Below, piece by piece: positions 1 to 6,121 of a DNA stretch of 8,561 nucleotides. The notes under the pieces were generated by a model. It was not told where the DNA came from. It worked only from the letters and a program-made list of their open reading frames with translations, and made no database searches. Within the stretch, counting starts at the first letter, position 1; the number at the start of each line of letters is the position of its first letter. Made by a program: the position numbers and the translations under genes. The stretch is taken from positions 1 through 8,561 of the forward strand of contig SFIL01000041.1 of the NCBI GenBank assembly GCA_004556205.1, read 5' to 3'. The DNA is from Clostridiales bacterium. GTDB lineage: Bacteria > Bacillota > Clostridia > Oscillospirales > Oscillospiraceae.

Positions 1-96
1 GGACTTCCTGATGACGAGTATTTCTTCCTCAAGCTGATCGACTCCAGCAGACGCGGTTATGTCAGGAACCCCGTATCACACAAACTTTTTCATTGA
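1..96 (+). CDS. C-terminal end of an unrecognised protein (partial)
   Basis: An open frame enters from the left edge and stops at TGA (94-96), giving the last 31 residues, beginning GLPDDEYFFLKLIDSSRR. Codons in the first two thirds favour C or G at the third position, as in the neighbouring genes, so I think it is a real gene end rather than chance. The order PDDEYFF...DS.R..YV faintly recalls the C-terminal part of type I signal peptidases, but the conserved GDNR block is not present, so I assign no family. A strong terminator follows about 140 bases downstream. Confidence 0.45.
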   Translation, partial: GLPDDEYFFLKLIDSSRRGYVRNPVSHKLFH

Positions 97-236
97 GGCG
101 TTTTTTCAAGAATTTTGAGTCGAAAAGTTGCGGTAAACGCTCCGCTGTGCGCCGCCGCCGATTCGTTCCGAGGTTCGCCGCTCTTCCGTTTCCCGCGAGG
201 AACGGCGTTCCTGTGCCGCGTTCCTGCTGCGGCAAT

Positions 237-281
237 AAAAACGCCGCAAGCCCATCCGTAAAACGGGCTTGCGGCGTTTTT
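237..281. terminator. Bidirectional rho-independent terminator
   Basis: Two perfectly complementary 17-base arms (237-253 and 265-281) enclose an 11-base loop. Each arm has a GC-rich core with AAAAA at its outer 5' end and TTTTT at its outer 3' end, so a stem followed by a U-run forms in either reading direction. It lies between a plus-strand gene end and the minus-strand mscL, and can serve both converging transcripts. Apart from this hairpin I see no gene or other clear element in 97-351. Confidence 0.92.
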
Positions 282-351
282 CTGCGGTTTCCCGCGCACC
301 TTGCGCTGTAATTCTGATGCTTAATAAAATAGAATTGGTCTCAGCGCAGGA

Positions 352-807
352 TTACTTTTTCAGCAAATCGCGGATCTCTGTGAGGAGCTTCTCCTCGTTG
401 GAAGGCTCGGGGGGTTCTTCGGGCGCTTCCTCCTTATGCTTCTTGCCCAGTTCGCGCAGGCGGTTCATGCCTTTGACCATCATAAAGATGACGAAAGCGA
501 GGATCAGGAAGCTGATGATCGCGGACAGGAAGTCACCGAAGCAAAGATAGTTCTCGACGATCTCGCCCGTTTCGGGGTTGATCTTATCGCCGAAGAGAGA
601 CGGCAGGCGGATCTTCCAGCTCGAGAAGTCGATGCTGCCCGTGAAGATCGAGATGATCGGCATAATGATATTGTTGGTGAAGGAGGTGACAAGATCCTTA
701 AACACACCGCCGATAATCACGCCGATTGCCATGTCGAACATATTGCCCTTAACGGCAAATTCCTTGAATTCCCGAATAAATTTGCTGCCCTTACGTTCTT
801 TAGCCAT
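352..807 (-). CDS. mscL: Large-conductance mechanosensitive channel MscL
   Basis: MscL is a homopentameric inner-membrane channel that opens under membrane tension and releases solutes during hypo-osmotic shock. The 151-residue protein has the family layout: an N-terminal amphipathic helix (FIREFKEFAVKGNMFDMA, about residues 10-27); a first membrane segment lining the pore (about 25-48, AIGVIIGGVFKDLVTSF, NNIIMP); a periplasmic loop (about 50-88); a second membrane segment (about 90-112, DFLSAIISFLILAFVIFMM); and a cytoplasmic helix. The C-terminus is acidic, with a KHKEEAPEEPPEP linker and a final helix ending in LLTEIRDLLKK, typical of the family's helical bundle. The start is supported by AGGAGAA (814-820) six bases upstream. 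It follows serS on the same strand after 92 bases. I see no convincing promoter of its own, so readthrough from serS is possible. Confidence 0.97.
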   Translation of the reverse strand: MAKERKGSKFIREFKEFAVKGNMFDMAIGVIIGGVFKDLVTSFTNNIIMPIISIFTGSIDFSSWKIRLPSLFGDKINPETGEIVENYLCFGDFLSAIISFLILAFVIFMMVKGMNRLRELGKKHKEEAPEEPPEPSNEEKLLTEIRDLLKK

Positions 808-842
808 GAATTGTTCTCCTTTCTATATTATTTTCAGATTCA

Positions 843-892
843 CTGAAGCAAGCCGCCGCGGCGCGCAGCGGCACTCCTGCGGATTGCTTCAG
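843..892 (-). repeat. Imperfect inverted repeat between serS and mscL
   Basis: CTGAAGCAA and TTGCTTCAG form a 9-bp outer stem; after one mismatch the stem continues with CCGC/GCGG, enclosing a GC-rich interior. It sits 7 bases beyond the serS stop. No T-run follows on the minus strand (next bases TGAATCTGAAAA), so it is a poor intrinsic terminator. It may act as a 3' end stabiliser, a processing site or a partial attenuator between serS and mscL. It could also be a copy of a dispersed genomic repeat, which cannot be tested from one window. Confidence 0.5.
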
Positions 893-899
893 AGCTTCC

Positions 900-2189
900 T
901 TATTTTCTCTCGAGGATCTCCAGACCGCCGAGATACTTCCGTAAAACCTCCGGCACGACGACCGAGCCGTCGGCGCGCTGGTTCTGCTCGACCATCGCGG
1001 GGAAGATGCGCGAGGTTGCCAAGCCCGAGCCGTTGAGCGTGTGGACGAATTCGGTTTTTCCGGTCGCCTCGCGGCGGAAGCGGATGTTGCCGCGCCGCGC
1101 CTGATAATCGCGCGCATTCGACACCGACGAGACTTCTTTATAGCCGTTCATCGAGGGGATTTGGATTTCAATATCATAGGTCCGCGCCATCGACGCAGAG
1201 CAGTCGCCTGCGGCGAGCTTGACCGTGCGGAAATGGAAGCCGAGGTCGCGCACAATCGCCTCCGCCTTGCCGACCAGCTCCTCAAACGCCTCGTCGGACT
1301 TCTCGGGCAGGGTGTACTGGAACATCTCGACCTTGTTGAACTGATGTCCGCGCACCATGCCGCGTTCGTCGGCGCGGTGCGAGCCTGCCTCACGGCGGAA
1401 GCAGGGCGTATAGGCAAAGAGCTTGTGCGGCAGGTCGCTTTCCGAGAGAATTTCGCCGCGATGCAGGGAAGCAAGCGCCGTCTCGGCGGTCGGAAGCATG
1501 AAGTGCATCCGATCGTCCGTCGGATTCTCGATCTTATAGACCTCGTCGGCAAACTTCGGGAACTGTCCCGCCGTTTCGCCGCACCGGTACTCGAGCATAT
1601 GCGGCAAAATGACCATCTCGTAGCCGTCGCGCAGGTGGCAGTCGATGAAGTAGTTGAGCAGCGCCCATTCCAGCCGCGCGCCCATGCCGCGATAGATCCA
1701 GAAGCCCGAGCCTGCCAGCCTTGTACCGCGCTCATAGTCGATCAGCCCGAGGTCGGTGCACAGATCGACGTGGTGCTTCGGCTCGAAATCGAACTTGTGC
1801 GGCTCTCCGTAGTAGCGCAGCGGTTCATTATTCTCCTTGCCGCCGGCCTTGAGGTCGGGATCGGGGAGGTTGGGGAGGGAGAGCATCAGCGTGCGGTACT
1901 CCGCCTCGACCTCGCTCAGCGCCTTGTCGTTTTCGGCAATCTGCGCCTTCAGCTCTGCCATGCGCTTAAAGATCGGCGCGACATCCTCGCCCGCCTTCTT
2001 TTTCATCGGGATTTCCTTCGAGACGCGGTTCTGCTCGGCCTTGTCCGTCTCCGTTTCAAGGATCAGTGCGCGGCGCCTGGCGTCCAACTCCAAAATGCGG
2101 TCGATCTGTGCGTCGCAATCGACCTCCTTCGCCCGAAGCCCCGCCTTGACCGCCTCGGGATTGTCCTTGATTCGCTTAATGTCCAGCAT
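900..2189 (-). CDS. serS: Seryl-tRNA synthetase
   Basis: A cytoplasmic class II synthetase that activates serine with ATP and charges tRNA-Ser. From the chosen ATG it is 429 residues, normal for bacterial SerRS. Residues about 1-105 hold the MLDIK start and the long antiparallel coiled-coil arm that contacts tRNA-Ser. The catalytic core follows: TAET (234-237), motif 2 (about 264-287, FRREAGS...RG..RGHQFNKVE) and motif 3 (about 386-422, NGSGLATSR...VVVPEVLRKYLGG). Start choice: the frame opens three codons earlier at GTG (2198), but that GTG is inside the GAGGTG ribosome binding site (2196-2201), which is correctly spaced for the ATG at 2189. Motif 2 has a GSHRADERG sequence where GSAGRDTRG is common, a mild variation. 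It follows the small membrane gene after 54 bases, so it is probably in the parAB transcript. The leader is too short for a T-box. Confidence 0.98.
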   Translation of the reverse strand: MLDIKRIKDNPEAVKAGLRAKEVDCDAQIDRILELDARRRALILETETDKAEQNRVSKEIPMKKKAGEDVAPIFKRMAELKAQIAENDKALSEVEAEYRTLMLSLPNLPDPDLKAGGKENNEPLRYYGEPHKFDFEPKHHVDLCTDLGLIDYERGTRLAGSGFWIYRGMGARLEWALLNYFIDCHLRDGYEMVILPHMLEYRCGETAGQFPKFADEVYKIENPTDDRMHFMLPTAETALASLHRGEILSESDLPHKLFAYTPCFRREAGSHRADERGMVRGHQFNKVEMFQYTLPEKSDEAFEELVGKAEAIVRDLGFHFRTVKLAAGDCSASMARTYDIEIQIPSMNGYKEVSSVSNARDYQARRGNIRFRREATGKTEFVHTLNGSGLATSRIFPAMVEQNQRADGSVVVPEVLRKYLGGLEILERK

Positions 2190-2243
2190 ATTTTTCACCT
2201 CAAAATTTACAATTCCTGCAATTTTATATTGCTTTATTCTGTT

Positions 2244-2675
2244 TTACTTCAGCTTGTCCGCCAGCATATTGTACAGCGCCTCCGTCTCCGGTGAAAGCGC
2301 GTCGGCGTAGCCCTCCAGCTCCGCCATATAGCCGTTGAAGGAGACTTTATCACGCACCTGCCATGCGCTCTGTGCCAGCGCCAGCAGCTCCGACGCCTTC
2401 GCGCTGCGCACCGCCGCGTCCTTTTCGCCTTGCAGCAGCGCATTTTCCGCCTTCACTGTCTCCAGCTCGTCCTCCATCGCCTCGATGTTCTCACGCGCGC
2501 CGCGGCTCGCTGCGTCCATATCATCCTGCATCGCGTGCATCTTCACCAGCAGCGACAGCGCCACCAGCAGAAATGCCACTGCGAACATAATCCCCAGATA
2601 TTCCAGCATCGCCCGCTTTTTTCGAGGAGAAAGCGTTTCCTCGGTCTGCGGCGTCTTCTGTTCTGTCTCAGTCAT
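2244..2675 (-). CDS. Small single-pass membrane protein with coiled coil, function unknown
   Basis: I do not recognise this 143-residue protein. Residues 1-23 are polar and basic (SPRKKRAM), and residues about 24-45 form one hydrophobic membrane segment (YLGIMFAVAFLLVALSLLVKM). Residues about 46-85 are strongly predicted coiled coil (DDMDAASRGARENIEAMEDE and the following ELETVKAENALLQ). The remainder (about 85-143) is helical and charged, ending in ALYNMLADKLK. The positive-inside rule suggests a cytoplasmic N-terminus with the coiled coil outside, giving a bitopic, FtsL/DivIC-like topology, but I see no sequence match to those families. Its start overlaps the end of parB by 8 bases, with GGAGGA (2681-2686) inside parB, so translation is probably coupled. 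It occupies the place where DUF4446 proteins are often found in Clostridia between parB and serS, but lacks their conserved C-terminal domain. An envelope link to segregation or division is only a guess. Confidence 0.85.
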   Translation of the reverse strand: MTETEQKTPQTEETLSPRKKRAMLEYLGIMFAVAFLLVALSLLVKMHAMQDDMDAASRGARENIEAMEDELETVKAENALLQGEKDAAVRSAKASELLALAQSAWQVRDKVSFNGYMAELEGYADALSPETEALYNMLADKLK

Positions 2676-3549
2676 TTTTGTCCTCCGTATACTTTAATGT
2701 TAAAAGCGCGTCATACAGACGCTGCAGGTCGTCCTCGCCGTAAAATTCCAGCTCAAAGCGGCCCTTTCGCTTGCCGCTGACAATCTTGACCCGTCTGCCG
2801 AGCTGCTTGGTCAGCGCCTTTTCGCACTCGCCGACATAATCGACCGTCAGCGCGGACTTCGGCTTCGCAGGCTTTTCCTCGGAAGCCATGCGCTTGCACA
2901 TCGCCTCCGCCTGCCGCACCGACAGCCGCAGTGCAATAATTTTCTGTGCCGCCGCCTTTTGCAGGCGCTCAGACGGCAGGGACAGCACTGCGCGCGCGTG
3001 ACCCGCCGAGAGCGTTCCGTTCTCGACCATCTCGCGCACCTCGTCGGGCAGCGCGAGCAGGCGAAGCGCATTTGTCACCGCAGGGCGCGATTTTCCGACG
3101 CGGGCAGCCGCCTGCTCCTGCGTCAGACCGTATTCCTCCATCAAAACGCGGTAGCCCTCCGCTTCCTCCATCGGGTTGAGGTCCTGCCGCTGCAGGTTTT
3201 CAATGAGCGCAAGCTCCATAACGGTGCGATCGTCCGCCTCGAGTACGACGACGGGCACTTCGTCCAAGCCCGCCATCCGCGCCGCGCGCCAACGCCGCTC
3301 GCCCGCAATGATCTGGTAAAAGCCGCCGTCCAGTGCGCGCACCGCAAGCGGCTGCAAAATGCCGTGCTCCGCGATGGAATCGGCAAGCGCCTGCAATTCC
3401 TCCTCGTCAAAGCTGCGGCGCGGCTGATTCGGATTCGGCTCGACCTTTTGCAGAGGGAGCTTTGTGATCGTCTCTTGTGCAGGACTCGCGGAAAAGTCGT
3501 CAATCAGCGCTCCAAGTCCTCTGCCGAGTCCCCGTTGCTTTGTTGCCAT
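2668..3549 (-). CDS. parB: Chromosome partitioning protein ParB (Spo0J-type)
   Basis: ParB is a CTP-dependent DNA clamp that loads at parS, slides onto flanking DNA, and recruits SMC and ParA for origin segregation. The 293-residue protein shows the complete chromosomal ParB layout. It has an N-terminal ParA-stimulating GLGRGLGALI box (7-16), the NQPRR motif (41-45), the CTP-binding GERRWRAA box (83-90) and ENLQRQDLNPMEEA (117-130). A parS-reading helix-turn-helix (about 142-165, LTQEQAAARVGKSRPAVTNA) and LSAGHARAVL (180-189) follow, then a C-terminal dimerisation domain (about 232-293). Its AGGAGGT ribosome binding site (3555-3561) overlaps the parA stop codon, so the two are translationally linked. 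Two exact parS sites for this protein lie upstream in the window. Confidence 0.98.
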   Translation of the reverse strand: MATKQRGLGRGLGALIDDFSASPAQETITKLPLQKVEPNPNQPRRSFDEEELQALADSIAEHGILQPLAVRALDGGFYQIIAGERRWRAARMAGLDEVPVVVLEADDRTVMELALIENLQRQDLNPMEEAEGYRVLMEEYGLTQEQAAARVGKSRPAVTNALRLLALPDEVREMVENGTLSAGHARAVLSLPSERLQKAAAQKIIALRLSVRQAEAMCKRMASEEKPAKPKSALTVDYVGECEKALTKQLGRRVKIVSGKRKGRFELEFYGEDDLQRLYDALLTLKYTEDKND

Positions 3550-3559
3550 TTCTTACCTC

Positions 3560-4330
3560 CTATCGGGTCAGCGCACCCTCGCGCCGTAAAATTTCCTCGG
3601 CGACGCCGAGATATGCCGCCGCGCCGCGCGAGCTTTTGTCATACGCAATGACGGGTAGTCCGTGGCTCGGCGCCTCGGCAAGCCGCACGTTGCGCGGGAT
3701 GACAGACGCGAACACCTTCCCGGGGAAGTGGCGGCGCACCTCCTGCGCAACCTGATTGGAGAAGTTTGTCCGCCCGTCATACATTGTCAAAAGCACCCCG
3801 AAAATCTCGAGCTTCGGGTTCAGGCGGCGCTTGATGGCGCGCAGGGTTGCCATAAGATCGGACAAGCCCTCGAGCGCGTAATACTCGCACTGCACGGGAA
3901 TGAGAATGCTGTCCGCCGCACACAGGGCGTTGAGCGTGAGCAGCTCGAGAGACGGCGGGCAGTCAATGAATATGTAGTCATAGGCATAGCGAAGAAGATC
4001 GAGCTGTTCCTTCAGACGGTATTCGCGTTTTTCGAGAGAAATCAGCTCAACCGAGGCGCCGGCAAGCGCTGCCGTCGAGGGAATCACGTCGCCGAACTCT
4101 GTCTTGACGATGCACTTTTCGGGCATCACGCCGTCAATGACCATCTCGTAAGCGCCGTTTGTGACTTGCCGTTTTTCCACGCCAAGTCCCGAGGTTGCGT
4201 TCGCCTGCGGGTCAAAATCGCACAGCAGCACCCGTGCGCCCGCGGCGGCAAGTGCCGCAGTCAGGTTGACGGCGCTCGTAGTCTTGCCGACGCCGCCCTT
4301 TTGGTTGACGACCGCGATGATCTTTGCCAT
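3560..4330 (-). CDS. parA: Chromosome partitioning ATPase ParA (Soj-type)
   Basis: A deviant-Walker ATPase that dimerises with ATP, binds DNA nonspecifically and is released by ParB, driving origin segregation and, in Bacillus, modulating DnaA. The 256-residue protein is the short chromosomal type without an N-terminal helix-turn-helix. It has the deviant Walker A KGGVGKTT (11-18) with its signature lysine, DFDPQAN (38-44), Walker B/switch FIDCPPSL (121-128), and the C-terminal VIPRNVRLAEAPSHGLPV block (210-227) typical of Soj. The start has AGGAGG nine bases upstream. A good promoter with extended -10 lies at 4385-4413, and parB follows after 9 bases. It is the first gene of parA-parB-membrane protein-serS. 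Confidence 0.98.
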   Translation of the reverse strand: MAKIIAVVNQKGGVGKTTSAVNLTAALAAAGARVLLCDFDPQANATSGLGVEKRQVTNGAYEMVIDGVMPEKCIVKTEFGDVIPSTAALAGASVELISLEKREYRLKEQLDLLRYAYDYIFIDCPPSLELLTLNALCAADSILIPVQCEYYALEGLSDLMATLRAIKRRLNPKLEIFGVLLTMYDGRTNFSNQVAQEVRRHFPGKVFASVIPRNVRLAEAPSHGLPVIAYDKSSRGAAAYLGVAEEILRREGALTR

Positions 4331-4384
4331 AGTGCCGCCTCCTTTTGTTTCTTAATTCAGAGCTTCCCTAATCAGCTGTTTCAC

Positions 4385-4413
4385 ATCATAGCACACGCCG
4401 CCGTATTTTGCAA
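4385..4413 (-). promoter_or_regulatory. Sigma-A-type promoter of the parA operon
   Basis: On the minus strand TTGCAA (4408-4413), a 17-base spacer and TATGAT (4385-4390), preceded by TGC, form an extended -10 promoter. Transcription would begin near 4378, giving a leader of about 48 bases. The predicted start coincides with a half parS sequence (4377-4384). Confidence 0.75.
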
Positions 4414-4435
4414 CCGTTTCCCACAGAGAAATAAA

Positions 4436-4469
4436 AATTTCCTATGTTTCACGTGAAACATAGGAAATT
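4436..4469 (-). terminator. 34-bp perfect palindrome, likely lexA terminator with parS core
   Basis: The arms 4436-4452 and 4453-4469 are perfect reverse complements with no mismatch. The palindrome begins 3 bases after the lexA stop. Read in the lexA direction, the second arm ends in AAATT and runs into TTTTATTTC, so a 15-bp or longer hairpin plus U-rich tail forms as in an intrinsic terminator. The stem is AT-rich outside its CACGTG centre, so it may be moderate rather than strong. The central 16 bases are exact parS. Confidence 0.65.
4445..4460. promoter_or_regulatory. parS centromere site 1 (exact consensus)
   Basis: The 16 bases TGTTTCACGTGAAACA match the ParB/Spo0J binding consensus TGTTNCACGTGAAACA at every position. 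The site is 115 bases upstream of parA, between parA and lexA, and is embedded in a larger perfect palindrome. ParB nucleation and SMC loading are expected here. Confidence 0.96.
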
Positions 4470-4472
4470 CGT

Positions 4473-5039
4473 TTAATACTCTCGGATGACAGCGCGAACC
4501 TTTCCTAATATCTGCGCCTCGCGCCCGTCAATCGGGGAATAGGCAGGATTTTCCGGCATCAGCCAGACCTCACCGTTTTTGCGGCTCAGGCGTTTGACCG
4601 TTGCCTCATCGCCGAGCAGCGCGACAACGATGTCCCCGTGGTCGGCGGTCTGCTGCGGGCGGACGACAACCTTATCGCCGTCAAAAATCCCCGCCTCGAT
4701 CATCGAATCGCCGCGAACGCGCAGGGCAAAGCAGTCCTCCTCATCCCATGGCAGATATCCTTCAATATTTTCCACTGCGAGGATGGGCTGCCCCGCCGTG
4801 ACCACACCGAGAATCGGCACTCCCGAGGGCTTGGGCAGGGAAATGGCACGGTTTTTGTAGCTCTCCACGGAAATTTCGCCCAGCCGATCCAACTCAGAGA
4901 GATGATAATGCACCGACGCAGTTGATTTCAGACCGACCGCGCGCATAATTTCGCGCACCGTTGGCGGGTAACCGTTCTCGGCGGCAAACGCCTTCAAAAA
5001 CGCCAGAATTTCTTCACGTTTATTGCTTGTCCGTCCCAT
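4473..5039 (-). CDS. lexA: LexA repressor (SOS response)
   Basis: LexA represses DNA-damage genes and cleaves itself when RecA filaments form. The 188-residue protein has an N-terminal winged helix-turn-helix (about 27-50, TVREIMRAVGLKSTASVHYH), a linker and a C-terminal S24 protease domain. The autocleavage Ala-Gly is A82-G83 (VVTAGQP). The catalytic serine is S112 (RGDSM) and the lysine K149 (EATVKR), so it should be inducible. Start choice: the frame opens at an ATG at 5060, but AAGGAGG (5047-5053) lies downstream of that and is well spaced for the ATG at 5039; GTG at 5042 is an alternative. Its promoter has an SOS box over the -35, indicating autoregulation. A terminator-like palindrome containing parS follows the stop by 3 bases, separating it from parA. 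Confidence 0.97.
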   Translation of the reverse strand: MGRTSNKREEILAFLKAFAAENGYPPTVREIMRAVGLKSTASVHYHLSELDRLGEISVESYKNRAISLPKPSGVPILGVVTAGQPILAVENIEGYLPWDEEDCFALRVRGDSMIEAGIFDGDKVVVRPQQTADHGDIVVALLGDEATVKRLSRKNGEVWLMPENPAYSPIDGREAQILGKVRAVIREY

Positions 5040-5070
5040 CACAGCGCCTCCTTCCTGCATTTATAATAAT

Positions 5071-5099
5071 ACTATAGCACATCGTCCGCAAAATTGCAA
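5071..5099 (-). promoter_or_regulatory. lexA promoter
   Basis: Minus-strand TTGCAA (5094-5099), exactly 17 bases, then TATAGT (5071-5076) preceded by TGC (extended -10). The start point would be near 5064, placing the ribosome binding site in a short leader and excluding translation from the ATG at 5060. Confidence 0.75.
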
Positions 5100-5110
5100 A
5101 CATTTGTTTT
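5097..5110 (-). promoter_or_regulatory. LexA/DinR operator (SOS box)
   Basis: On the minus strand AAAACAAATGTTTG matches the Gram-positive operator CGAACRNRYGTTYG at 12 of 14 positions; only the first two bases differ. It overlaps the first three bases of the lexA -35, so bound LexA would block polymerase. It also covers the last two bases of the upstream radical SAM gene's stop codon (5109-5111). Confidence 0.75.
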
Positions 5111-5990
5111 ATAAAATTCCATCAAAATTAAATTCGGGCAAAAGCTCTGTCGTTGCGGAGGAAAATTCCTGCGTAAAGCCGTTTTGCAGCCCGCACAGCT
5201 CCATCCACGAGAGTGCGCCGTCGTATTCAGCTTCGGAAATTCGGCGGTTAAGCGGCGGCTTTTGATTGCCCATCGGCGTGTACTGGCTCATGAGCGAAAA
5301 CAAAACGTCCTTTTTCGGAAATGCCTCTGCAACCCATTCAATCACGCGGAGCGTGTTTTCCAGATGCCCCGGCAAGAGCAAATGGCGAATCAGGACACCG
5401 CGCCGCAGAACGCCGTTTTCAATGACCGCGCCGCCCGTCTGACGGTACATTTCCCGAATCGCCGCAGCCGCCGTCTCAAAATAATCCGGTGCGCACGAAA
5501 GCTCCGCTGCTAACTTGTTGTCCGCGTACTTCATATCCGGCAGATACACGTCCACCAAGTCCTCCAATTCACGCAATGTCTCGACGCGCTCATAGCCGCC
5601 GCAGTTGTACACCACCGGCACGGGCAGCTTCGGCGTGAGGGCGGGGAGAACAGAGGGGAGAAAGTGTGTCGGCGTTACAAGGTCAAGCGTCTGCGCGCCC
5701 TGTGCAATCAAGCTCTCAAAAATTTCCCGCAGGCGCTCCGCTGTCACCGCCACGCCGCGACCGTCTGCGGAAATCTCGGCGTTTTGGCAGAAGGAGCAGC
5801 GCAGCGTGCAGCCGCTGAAGAACACCGCGCCTGTGCCCCTTTCTGCGGAAATCGGCGGCTCCTCGCCGTGATGGAGCATCGCTCGCCCGAGCAGCGGCTC
5901 GGCGGGCATTCGGCAGAAGCCAAGCTGCCCCGCTGCGCGATTGACGCCGCATTGCCGCGGGCAGAGCGTACAGTTTTCATATGTGAGCAT
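5109..5990 (-). CDS. Radical SAM protein, COG1313/PflX-like
   Basis: A predicted [4Fe-4S] radical SAM enzyme of the uncharacterised PflX-like family, related to pyruvate formate-lyase activating enzymes; the substrate is unknown. The 293-residue protein has the cluster motif CTLRCSFC (C61, C65, C68) after FFSG, and later GGYE (131-134) and PDMKY (151-155), as in activase-like members. The N-terminus carries four further cysteines (C7, C10, C14, C26; CTLCPRQC...GFC), a typical extra metal-binding knuckle of this family. Start choice: the frame extends to an ATG at 6110, but that ATG is inside the second parS. ATG at 5990 has CGGAGGA (5997-6003) six bases upstream and begins at the conserved YENCTLCPRQC. 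It is divergent from rlmD and 69 bases upstream of the lexA start. No terminator is visible between them, so some readthrough into lexA is likely. Confidence 0.93.
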   Translation of the reverse strand: MLTYENCTLCPRQCGVNRAAGQLGFCRMPAEPLLGRAMLHHGEEPPISAERGTGAVFFSGCTLRCSFCQNAEISADGRGVAVTAERLREIFESLIAQGAQTLDLVTPTHFLPSVLPALTPKLPVPVVYNCGGYERVETLRELEDLVDVYLPDMKYADNKLAAELSCAPDYFETAAAAIREMYRQTGGAVIENGVLRRGVLIRHLLLPGHLENTLRVIEWVAEAFPKKDVLFSLMSQYTPMGNQKPPLNRRISEAEYDGALSWMELCGLQNGFTQEFSSATTELLPEFNFDGIL

Positions 5991-6011
5991 AAAATTTCCT
6001 CCGATTTCGGA

Positions 6012-6040
6012 TTTACGAATGCCCTTCGTTGTGCTACAAT
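6012..6040 (+). promoter_or_regulatory. Putative rlmD promoter
   Basis: TTTACG (6012-6017), a 17-base spacer, and TACAAT (6035-6040). The -10 is good and the -35 matches TTGACA at four of six positions. The start would be near 6047, leaving a leader of about 75 bases that contains the second parS. Its -10 overlaps that of the divergent promoter by two bases. Confidence 0.5.
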
Positions 6041-6067
6041 AATAGCAGACAAATCGGCATCTGCCAA
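6039..6067 (-). promoter_or_regulatory. Promoter of the radical SAM gene
   Basis: Minus-strand TTGGCA (6062-6067), 17 bases, then TATTAT (6039-6044) preceded by TGC (extended -10). It gives a leader of about 40 bases before the ATG at 5990, and supports that shorter start. Confidence 0.7.
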
Positions 6068-6093
6068 GTCTGAAATCAGAGCCGAACAAAAAA

Positions 6094-6109
6094 TGTTTCA
6101 CGTGAAACA
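6094..6109. promoter_or_regulatory. parS centromere site 2 (exact consensus)
   Basis: A second exact TGTTTCACGTGAAACA, 1,649 bases from the first. Unlike site 1 it is not in an extended palindrome. It abuts the rlmD ribosome binding site (AAGGA, 6110-6114) and ends 12 bases before the rlmD ATG. Confidence 0.96.
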
Positions 6110-6121
6110 AAGGAAAACGCC

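Noticed and set aside
190..215. Short inverted repeat GGAAC-GGC-GTTCC as an SOS box
   Set aside because: The half-sites are three bases apart rather than four and the outer bases do not fit; there is no SOS gene beside it.
302..348. Two-part hairpin (TGCGCTG/CAGCGCA and AATTCT/AGAATT) as the mscL terminator
   Set aside because: No T-run follows on the minus strand and the stem is interrupted; the perfect hairpin at 237-281 is a far better terminator.
2190..2243. T-box riboswitch before serS
   Set aside because: Only 54 bases separate the genes, far too short for a T-box, and no T-box core sequence or terminator is visible; a short GCAAT/ATTGC repeat (2218-2232) is too weak to interpret.
1041..2294. 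Long plus-strand open frame of over 400 codons opposite serS
   Set aside because: It is an antisense shadow of the GC-rich serS gene; it has no recognisable domain and serS is certain.
2244..2675. DUF4446 assignment for the small membrane protein
   Set aside because: Location and N-terminal membrane helix fit, but the conserved C-terminal domain I associate with that family (an RYNAF-type motif) is absent.
5991..6110. Extended N-terminus of the radical SAM protein starting MFHVKH
   Set aside because: That start codon is part of the parS palindrome, lies upstream of the predicted promoter, and has no ribosome binding site; 5990 is much better supported.
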